From NCBI GenBank assembly GCA_900769975.1, contig CAAGIR010000126.1, positions 1 to 12,594 of the forward strand: a stretch of DNA of 12,594 nt. The letters are read 5' to 3'. Source of the stretch: Spirochaetia bacterium. Lineage in GTDB: Bacteria; Spirochaetota; Spirochaetia; Treponematales; Treponemataceae. Position 1 is the first letter of the stretch, and each line of letters begins with the position of its first letter. The notes below the pieces were generated by a model that saw nothing but the letters and a program-made list of their open reading frames with translations, did not search any database and was not told the DNA's origin. Of the stretch, positions 7,523 through 12,594 are shown piece by piece. The position numbers were made by a program, and so were the translations under genes.

Positions 7523-8774
7523 TCTTTTTTCTTTGATTTTTTTGATTATTCTGATTATCCTCGTAGGATTTTTTTCATCTTCTGAAACAGCATATCTTTC
7601 TTTACCAAAATTAAAAGTCAGAAGTATGGTAGAAGAACGAAAACCTTACGCAAAACTCATAGCATCTTTGAAATCAAATATGGACAGGCTGTTAACAACG
7701 GTTTTAATTGGAACAAATTTTTTAAATTCTCTTGCATCTGCTATTGCAACTGCTCTGGCTATAGAAATTTTGGGAAAAAAGGGTTCGGCAATTGCTCCGT
7801 TTTTAACTGCATTTTTTATTACAGTATTTGGTCAGATTATGCCAAAAACTGCTGCAGGCCTTTACCCAGAACAGTTTGCTTCGTTTAGTTCTGTGCCGCT
7901 TTCCTTATTAGAAAAAATATTTTTCCCGATAGTGTGGCTTTTTGAACGTCTGTCGCATTGTGTCGTTTTTATAGTAGAAAAATTCATAAAAAATGACGGA
8001 ACGATTGTTACAGAAGAAGAATTAAAAACACTGATTGATGTAGGTTCAAACGAAGGGACAATCGAAAAAGATGAAAGCGAACTTTTAAACAAAATCATAA
8101 AATTTAATGATTTAATGATTAATGATGTAATGAAACACCGTTCTGTTGTAAGTATGATTAGCGATGAAGCAACTTATGATGAAGTTACAGAAGAATTTTT
8201 AAAATACGGCTTTTCAACTTTGACAGTTTACAGTAAACATAAAGAAAATGTTGTGGGTGTTTTGAATTATAAAAAAGTTCTTTTTGATTCGCAAAGTGAT
8301 GATAAAGGAAAAGGTTATGCAAAAAAGAAAATGTCCGAAGTTATGTTTGTACCTGGAACTTTGTCGGTGTTTGAAATTTTACAGAAATTCAGGCAGGATG
8401 AACATAAATTTGCCGTAGTTCTTGATGAACAGGGGCAGACTTCTGGCATTATCACAATCGAAGATATTATTAAACTTGTTTTTCGCAATATGTCGGATGA
8501 AAATTCTTACGATGATACACCAGCAGAAGATAAAATTACACTCGTTTCAACAAATACTTTTTTGTTAAAAGGGGATATGAAAATTGATGACGTAAATGAA
8601 ATTCTTGGTATTCATCTGGATTCTGAAGAAATGAACACTGTAGGCGGATGGCTTTTGGAACAGTTTGGATATTTGCCTGAGTGTGGTAATGTTTTTGTAA
8701 AAGACAATAATGTTTTTACTGTAGAAGAAGTTTTTCAACACAGAATTACAAAAATCAGAATGAAAAAATGCTGA
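7512..8774 (+). CDS. CNNM/CorC/TlyC-family CBS-domain membrane protein, second paralogue
   Basis: This 420-residue protein has the same layout as its upstream neighbour: a DUF21 membrane domain with S22-S-S-E-T-A, a CBS pair, and a CorC/HlyC tail. A near-perfect ribosome binding site, GAGGAGG at 7496-7502, lies inside the end of the preceding gene nine bases before the ATG, so translation is probably coupled. It is the more divergent copy. The family motif FGExxPK reads FGQIMPK, with Gln108 for Glu. The first CBS repeat opens DVMKHR (205-210) instead of D-x-M-V-P-R, and its closing 'YLKDLL' is NYKKVL, losing the conserved Asp. The second CBS repeat keeps TIED at 315-318. It may be a regulatory or partner subunit of the first protein rather than an equivalent transporter; that is inference. 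Confidence 0.9.
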   Translation: MFNNLFSLIFLIILIILVGFFSSSETAYLSLPKLKVRSMVEERKPYAKLIASLKSNMDRLLTTVLIGTNFLNSLASAIATALAIEILGKKGSAIAPFLTAFFITVFGQIMPKTAAGLYPEQFASFSSVPLSLLEKIFFPIVWLFERLSHCVVFIVEKFIKNDGTIVTEEELKTLIDVGSNEGTIEKDESELLNKIIKFNDLMINDVMKHRSVVSMISDEATYDEVTEEFLKYGFSTLTVYSKHKENVVGVLNYKKVLFDSQSDDKGKGYAKKKMSEVMFVPGTLSVFEILQKFRQDEHKFAVVLDEQGQTSGIITIEDIIKLVFRNMSDENSYDDTPAEDKITLVSTNTFLLKGDMKIDDVNEILGIHLDSEEMNTVGGWLLEQFGYLPECGNVFVKDNNVFTVEEVFQHRITKIRMKKC

Positions 8775-8802
8775 TTAAAATACTTCCAAAAAAAACATAA
8801 GA

Positions 8803-9828
8803 TTAAAAAGAATACGTATATCCTAAATTAATTTTATATAAAAATCTGGAAGTACCTGCATTATTTGTTCCTGTTTGCATCCATTTGTCATCTGGTTTAA
8901 TGTATATTCCATCTGTAGTAATGAATTTACAATAATCGTTGCCTTTTGCTGTCGGTATGTACTGGACAAAACATGAAACAGATAATTTATTATGACGGTT
9001 AATATTGGCATAAATTGTTGCGTCGGTCTGGAGCTGGAAAGCACTGTTCAATGTATCTAAAAATACAGTTCCATAATAATTTCCATAGTTGTCTTTTTTA
9101 TTTATATAATGAAAATCAAGTGCCTGTATAAATGTAGCATTTGGACTTATAGAAAAACTTCCTGAAAAGCCAAAATGTGAAAATACAGGAACTTCAAAAT
9201 CTAGACCAAGAAGAAAAGAATTGATTTCCTGAAAATATGATATAACTTTCCCTGAAAAATCCTTTTTTTGCCAGTTTTCAGCTTTATATTTTTTGTATCC
9301 ATTTGTTCCGTCAAATGCAATGTATTCATATTGATAAGATATGTACGGAGAAAAACGAAAATGTATTATAGGTACTATGAAATTTGTTCCAACAGAAATG
9401 CCAAATCCATAATATGAAGCAAGATGATTATTATGCCAAGAGTAATTTGTTACTTCTGTACCGTATTCTTGAGGCAAATTAAAGCCACCTTCCCTAATGG
9501 GCAAACAATTCAGCCAGTCATAATCCTCTATACACCCGCTAGATTTTGGGAGTGCAAAAAATCCGTTTGCATGAAGAAACCCATATTTGAAAAGCGTAAC
9601 TTTTCCGTCAAAATTTATGACGGGGATGTTTTTTATTTGCCAGTCTAAGCGGCTTAATACATCATTTGTGTTATATGATCTTGGTTCAAAGACGAATTCG
9701 CTTATCAAACCGTTTGTTATTCCAATATCAGCGGATAAATTTAGAGAAAAAAGATTATTTGTGTTTGCAAACATTTTTGCAGATGTAAGAACAAATAAGA
9801 AAATCAATATTTTTTTGAGCTTTTTCAT
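8803..9828 (-). CDS. Predicted outer-membrane beta-barrel protein
   Basis: The 341-residue product starts with a typical Sec signal (basic MKKLKK, hydrophobic core, probable cleavage after MFA at residue 21). The mature part has many short amphipathic stretches with alternating aromatic residues and Asn/Gly/Tyr-rich turns, for example YISYQYEYIAF. It ends in KINLGYTYSF, with aromatic residues at alternate positions and a terminal Phe, the classic signal for BAM-dependent insertion into the outer membrane. No enzymatic motif is visible. I do not recognise the specific family; surface-exposed treponemal porin-like proteins are the closest idea. Its ATG is three bases past the stop of the pseudouridine synthase gene and lacks a clear ribosome binding site, so translational coupling is likely. 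It converges on the second CorC-type gene, with only 28 bases between them and no clear terminator. Confidence 0.75.
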   Translation of the reverse strand: MKKLKKILIFLFVLTSAKMFANTNNLFSLNLSADIGITNGLISEFVFEPRSYNTNDVLSRLDWQIKNIPVINFDGKVTLFKYGFLHANGFFALPKSSGCIEDYDWLNCLPIREGGFNLPQEYGTEVTNYSWHNNHLASYYGFGISVGTNFIVPIIHFRFSPYISYQYEYIAFDGTNGYKKYKAENWQKKDFSGKVISYFQEINSFLLGLDFEVPVFSHFGFSGSFSISPNATFIQALDFHYINKKDNYGNYYGTVFLDTLNSAFQLQTDATIYANINRHNKLSVSCFVQYIPTAKGNDYCKFITTDGIYIKPDDKWMQTGTNNAGTSRFLYKINLGYTYSF

Positions 9829-9831
9829 ATT

Positions 9832-10605
9832 TTATACTCGTGGTTCTTGTGATTTTTGTGATAAAGGATCTACACCAAAAATTTTTGCAAGTTGTTTTCG
9901 TGTAGCATCCATATCTTTTTGATAATCTGCTTTAAAACAAACTTTTTCCTGAGTAGCAGGATGTAAAAACTCAATTTTGTAAGCATGAAGTGCAAGCCTT
10001 TTTAAAAGAGGGCGTTCCTCAAATTCATCGCCGTTCCATCTTTTTTTGATTTCACTCAGACGAACTGGTTTTTGATTACCGCCGTAAAGCGGATCGCATA
10101 CAATACTAAAACCGTTTGCAGCAAGGTGGACTCGAATCTGATGTGTCCGGCCTGTTTTTGGGCAACATTCTATCCATGAATATGGACCGCAGTTACCGAT
10201 TACATGAAAATCGGTGACAGACGGTTTACCGAATTTTTTGTTTACGACAGTGCGGTGAAGTGCATCTCCGTCGGGTTCCAGTTTTAAATCTACATGTAAA
10301 TCTTCCCATAAAGGATGTCCGTAAACAAGCGCATGATATGTTTTTAAAACTTCACGATTTTCAAATTGCATGGAAAGAGAACGCTGTGCCTGAGGAGTGC
10401 GTGCATAAATGATTAATCCCGAAGTATCTTTGTCGATTCTGTGAACAGCATATAGTTTTCCGAATTCTTTTGCAGCTAGAAGATCAAGGCGCGGAGCATC
10501 GGGATTGTATCTGTCCTGAGCAATCAAAAGTCCGCTTCTTTTGTTCAATACAACTAAATCATCATCAGAAAAAATCACTTTATAATCTATATTTTTTTCA
10601 GCCAT
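9832..10605 (-). CDS. RluA-family RNA pseudouridine synthase
   Basis: This enzyme isomerises specific uridines in RNA to pseudouridine. The 257-residue chain is the bare catalytic domain without an N-terminal S4 domain. It opens with an IFSDDDLVVLNKRSGLL segment (motif I, 'DDLVVLNKPxG'), and carries the catalytic motif HRIDKDTSGL with the nucleophile Asp58, GRTHQIR at 152-158, and RLALHAYKIEF (motif III). All expected catalytic residues are present. The substrate (23S rRNA or tRNA position) cannot be read from the sequence; RluA or TruC-like specificity are both possible. Motif I has Arg23 where Pro is usual. It follows the MATE gene on the same strand after 58 bases but has its own promoter-like sequence with the -10 box just before the ATG. 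Confidence 0.93.
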   Translation of the reverse strand: MAEKNIDYKVIFSDDDLVVLNKRSGLLIAQDRYNPDAPRLDLLAAKEFGKLYAVHRIDKDTSGLIIYARTPQAQRSLSMQFENREVLKTYHALVYGHPLWEDLHVDLKLEPDGDALHRTVVNKKFGKPSVTDFHVIGNCGPYSWIECCPKTGRTHQIRVHLAANGFSIVCDPLYGGNQKPVRLSEIKKRWNGDEFEERPLLKRLALHAYKIEFLHPATQEKVCFKADYQKDMDATRKQLAKIFGVDPLSQKSQEPRV

Positions 10606-10611
10606 TTTATA

Positions 10612-10640
10612 ATTATATCAAAAAAAATATGATTTGAAAA
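10612..10640 (-). promoter_or_regulatory. Predicted promoter of the pseudouridine synthase gene, leaderless
   Basis: On the minus strand a perfect TATAAT (10612-10617) is preceded by TGA, making an extended -10 (TGnTATAAT). TTTTCA, four of six matches to a -35 box, lies 17 bases upstream at 10635-10640. The hexamer occupies positions -12 to -7 relative to the ATG, the same placement as at purL, so transcription should start at or next to the A of the start codon. No ribosome binding site is visible. Confidence 0.5.
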
Positions 10641-10663
10641 CTAAGTTTTACTTAATGTTTTGT

Positions 10664-12010
10664 TTAAACTAATGCATGTTTTTGCCAGCGACGGCTTTTC
10701 CATCTGAAAAGCATTACAATTCCACGTGTTGTTTCGTCTGTCCCAATGCTGAGCCAGAATCCTACAAGACCAAGTCCACATTTTAATCCCAGAATGTAAC
10801 TTCCCAAAACCATTATGCACCAGTTTGAAAACATTCCGTAAAAAACAGGAAATTTTACATCGCCAGCACCTTTTAAAGCTCCTACGTAAATTAAATTGAG
10901 TGTTCTTCCAAATTCAATGTAAATAGAATAAAACAAAAGCGTACTTACGAGAGAGACAATTTGCGGAATATCCGTAAAACATTTGATGACAGGTTTTCTT
11001 ATGATTATTGCAAGGGTAATGAGCAGCATGGAACATATTGTCGCAATTATCTGGTATTGAAAAACTTTTTTGTAGGCAATGTCGTTTTGTTTTGCGCCGA
11101 CAAAATATCCTGTTTTGATTTGCGTAGCATTTCCCATGGCAACTGCAATTGCAAAAACAAACCTTACGATAGTCTGAACATATACCTGTGCAGACATTGC
11201 ATACGTGCCGAGCGTTGAAATCATTGCCATTATTACGATTTGACTTACATTATATGAAAGGTTTTCGCCAGCAGTAGGAAGACCGACACTTAAAATGGTT
11301 TTATATGTGCTGAAAGGAACTTTTAAAATACCTTTTAATGAAAACTCTACATCTTCTTTTTGCTTGATGAATATAAAAAATAAAATGCATGAAACAAACA
11401 TTGAAAAGCCTGATGCAAAAGCAACTCCCCGTACTCCAAAAACTGGCAGACCAAACCATCCGTAAAGTGAAACGGCATTACCTAAAACATTTACAACATT
11501 TGCGACAATCGAAACAATCATAGCCTGATTTGTGTGGCCGTAACTTCTAAGAATTGCTCCCTGCAATAGACTGAAACCTGTAAAAAAACAAAACGCTCCA
11601 CCATAAATTATAAAATATTCAATGGCAAACGTTCGCACAGATTCTTCAAGCGTGTAACACATTAAAAGCGGTTTTGTAAAGGCAAAAACAAGCAGCATTA
11701 TGATGATGGACAGAATGAAAAGCATGACAGAACTTGCCTGTGCAATATAGTTCAATTCTTTTTTTGATTTTTCTGCACCCAGAAACTGTGCAAGCACAAT
11801 GGTACAGCCTGTTCCAATAACAGAAAAAAGCAGATTCAGAAAAAAAGCATATTGTGATACTAGTCCGACTGCCGCAACAGCATCATTACTGTAAGAACTG
11901 AGCATAAATGTATCTGCCGATGACACAAGAATGCGCATAAACTGTTCCATTGCAATGGGAAAAGTAAGCTTTAACATAGGTAAAGATCCACGGTTTTTCT
12001 GTAAACTCAT
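10664..12010 (-). CDS. MATE-family efflux transporter
   Basis: This 448-residue inner-membrane protein has about twelve hydrophobic segments in two similar halves. MATE proteins export drugs or metabolites in exchange for Na+ or H+. Family features include the opening LPMLKLTFPIAMEQFMRILV, the early segment SSADTFMLSSYSNDAVAAVG, the end-of-first-half loop GWFGLPVFGVRGVAFAS near residue 190, and ALKGAGD at 378-384 in the second half, corresponding to the 'LRGxGDT' signature. Length is normal and no part is missing. Substrate and coupling ion cannot be told. GGAG at 12016-12019 sits five bases before the ATG. The region immediately upstream is the tandem hairpin array, which may influence expression. 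The pseudouridine synthase and outer-membrane protein genes follow downstream. Confidence 0.93.
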   Translation of the reverse strand: MSLQKNRGSLPMLKLTFPIAMEQFMRILVSSADTFMLSSYSNDAVAAVGLVSQYAFFLNLLFSVIGTGCTIVLAQFLGAEKSKKELNYIAQASSVMLFILSIIIMLLVFAFTKPLLMCYTLEESVRTFAIEYFIIYGGAFCFFTGFSLLQGAILRSYGHTNQAMIVSIVANVVNVLGNAVSLYGWFGLPVFGVRGVAFASGFSMFVSCILFFIFIKQKEDVEFSLKGILKVPFSTYKTILSVGLPTAGENLSYNVSQIVIMAMISTLGTYAMSAQVYVQTIVRFVFAIAVAMGNATQIKTGYFVGAKQNDIAYKKVFQYQIIATICSMLLITLAIIIRKPVIKCFTDIPQIVSLVSTLLFYSIYIEFGRTLNLIYVGALKGAGDVKFPVFYGMFSNWCIMVLGSYILGLKCGLGLVGFWLSIGTDETTRGIVMLFRWKSRRWQKHALV

Positions 12011-12021
12011 ACAAACTCCAG

Positions 12022-12027
12022 ATTATA
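12022..12027 (-). promoter_or_regulatory. Possible -10 box of the MATE gene
   Basis: A perfect TATAAT on the minus strand lies at -17 to -12 relative to the MATE ATG. No convincing -35 is found 16-18 bases upstream; that stretch falls in the first bases of the repeat array. Used as drawn, the transcript would begin about five bases before the ATG and exclude the GGAG ribosome binding site, so either the message is nearly leaderless or the real promoter lies further upstream, inside or beyond the array. Confidence 0.3.
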
Positions 12028-12039
12028 TGTGAAAATATT

Positions 12040-12183
12040 CCATAAAATTGCAGACCGCAGAAAGTTTCAACTTTCGAGGATTGCAATTGCGTTCGCGTTT
12101 TCGCGAACAGTTCAATAACAGAGTTTCGTCAGAAACTCTAAGTTAAATCAAATGGCGCAATTTCAGCCATTTGATTTATACAT
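12040..12183. repeat. Repeat unit 1, with its four hairpins
   Basis: Hairpin 1 is GAAAGTTTCAACTTTC at 12060-12075 (six pairs, TTCA loop), enclosed by AATTGCA at 12046-12052 and TGCAATT at 12082-12088. Hairpin 2 is GTTCGCG-TTTT-CGCGAAC at 12091-12108. Hairpin 3 is GAGTTTC-GTCA-GAAACTC at 12121-12138, plus one outer A-T pair. Hairpin 4 has 13-base arms at 12144-12156 and 12166-12178 around a nine-base loop GCAATTTCA. This copy is 144 bp, one base longer than the others in the linker after hairpin 3 relative to unit 2. Confidence 0.9.
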
Positions 12184-12326
12184 CCTTAAAATTGCACACC
12201 GCAGAAAGTTTTAACTTTCGAGGATTGCAATTGCGTTCGCGTTTTCGCGAACAGTCCAATAACAGAGTTTCGTCAGAAACTCAAATTAAAACAAATGGCG
12301 CAATTTCAGCCATTTGTTTTATACAT
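12184..12326. repeat. Repeat unit 2
   Basis: 143 bp. Hairpin 1 has loop TTTA instead of TTCA, hairpin 2 has TTTT, hairpin 3 has GTCA. Hairpin 4 arms (12287-12299 and 12309-12321) differ from unit 1 by a T-to-A change in the left arm matched by an A-to-T change in the right arm, so pairing is preserved. The loop GCAATTTCA is unchanged. The linker after hairpin 2 reads GTCCAATAA, as in unit 4. Confidence 0.9.
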
Positions 12327-12469
12327 CCATAAAATTGCAGACCGCAGAAAGTTTCAACTTTCGAGGATTGCAATTGTGTTCGCGTCATCGCGAACAGTTA
12401 ATAACAGAGTTTCGCCAGAAACTCTAAGTAAAATCAAATGGCGCAATTTCAGCCATTTGATTTATACAT
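12327..12469. repeat. Repeat unit 3
   Basis: 143 bp. Hairpin 2 loop is TCAT and a C-to-T change just outside adds an eighth T-A pair to its stem. Hairpin 3 loop is GCCA. One base is missing in the linker between hairpins 2 and 3 compared with unit 1, which would shift any reading frame. Hairpin 4 arms (12431-12442 and 12452-12463) carry the unit 1 version of the compensated base pair. Confidence 0.9.
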
Positions 12470-12594
12470 CCATAAAATTGCAGACCGCAGAAAGTTTCAA
12501 CTTTCGAGGATTGCAATTGCGTTCGCGTCATCGCGAACAGTCCAATAACAGAGTTTCGTCAGAAACTCAAATTAAAACAAATGGCGCAATTTCA
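12470..12594. repeat. Repeat unit 4, cut by the window edge
   Basis: The first 125 bases are present, ending inside the hairpin 4 loop. It combines the TCAT hairpin 2 loop of unit 3 with the linkers and hairpin 4 left arm of unit 2. The right arm of hairpin 4, which would confirm the compensated pair a second time, lies beyond the window. Confidence 0.85.

Larger units (their letters stand above)
12040..12594. repeat. Tandem array of a 143-144 bp structured non-coding unit
   Basis: Four head-to-tail copies are visible, starting at 12040, 12184, 12327 and 12470; the fourth is cut by the window end, so the array may continue. Each copy carries, in order, four inverted repeats with short linkers. 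Copies are roughly 90% or more identical by eye. The spacing of 143 or 144 bases, an indel in copy 3 and in-frame stops make coding unlikely. Substitutions avoid the stems of hairpins 1-3. It fills the whole stretch of more than 500 bases upstream of the MATE gene, where no protein gene is seen. No family known to me matches; function is unknown. Confidence 0.9.

Noticed and set aside
8775..8802. Bidirectional terminator between the converging genes
   Set aside because: There is a run of eight A residues but no stem of useful length next to it.
10637..10661. Terminator for the MATE gene
   Set aside because: The inverted repeat (AAAAC-TAAG/CTTA-AT-GTTTT) is A-T rich, has a two-base bulge, and the T run starts about eight bases after the stem; too weak to call, and it overlaps the -35 region of the next gene.
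12045..12146. A small protein read from the repeat units (starting K-L-Q-T-A-E in unit 1)
   Set aside because: No start codon with a ribosome binding site, a stop at 12144-12146 in unit 1, a one-base deletion in unit 3 and unit lengths of 143/144 break the frame; substitutions follow stems and loops rather than codons.
12040..12594. CRISPR array
   Set aside because: The whole 143-bp unit is repeated, with no unique spacers between short repeats, and no cas genes are nearby.
12040..12594. Integron attC sites (integrons occur in some treponemes)
   Set aside because: The GTTRRRY/RYYYAAC core and inverse-core pair is not found at consistent positions, there are no cassette genes between units and no integrase in the window.
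12040..12594. Replication origin with iterons or DnaA boxes
   Set aside because: No TTATNCACA-type boxes are seen and no replication gene is adjacent.

Overview
The window looks like chromosomal DNA of a low-GC spirochaete, most likely a Treponema. This rests on several weak cues taken together: AT-rich genes, a single-chain 'large' PurL, a pair of TlyC/CorC-type CBS membrane proteins, a lipoprotein with a relaxed lipobox, and an outer-membrane beta-barrel protein. No rRNA or other marker is present, so the genus is an inference.

Layout. Positions 1-141 hold the start of a leftward reading frame resembling an IS3-type transposase OrfA, cut by the window edge, plus a probable insertion-sequence end. 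Directly behind it is an AT-rich gene of unknown function (142-945) that has probably lost its 5' end to that insertion. After a possible terminator comes purL (1070-5089, purine synthesis). Next is a lipoprotein with a thioredoxin-like layout but no active-site cysteines (5142-6131), closed by a good rho-independent terminator (6148-6186). Two overlapping CNNM/CorC/TlyC paralogues follow (6233-7522 and 7512-8774), probably ion transporters working as a pair.

From 12010 back to 8803 three genes run on the minus strand: a MATE multidrug exporter, an RluA-family pseudouridine synthase, and a beta-barrel outer-membrane protein. The last two are 3 bases apart.

The most unusual element is at the right edge (12040-12594). 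It is a tandem array of a 143-144 bp non-coding unit, three complete copies and a fourth cut by the window end. Each unit contains four phased inverted repeats. Differences between copies fall in hairpin loops, in linkers, or as a compensated base-pair swap in a stem, so the folded structure appears to be conserved. The array begins 30 bp upstream of the MATE start codon. A second theme is promoter placement: perfect TATAAT boxes lie 7-12 bases before the ATG of both purL and the pseudouridine synthase, predicting leaderless mRNAs.
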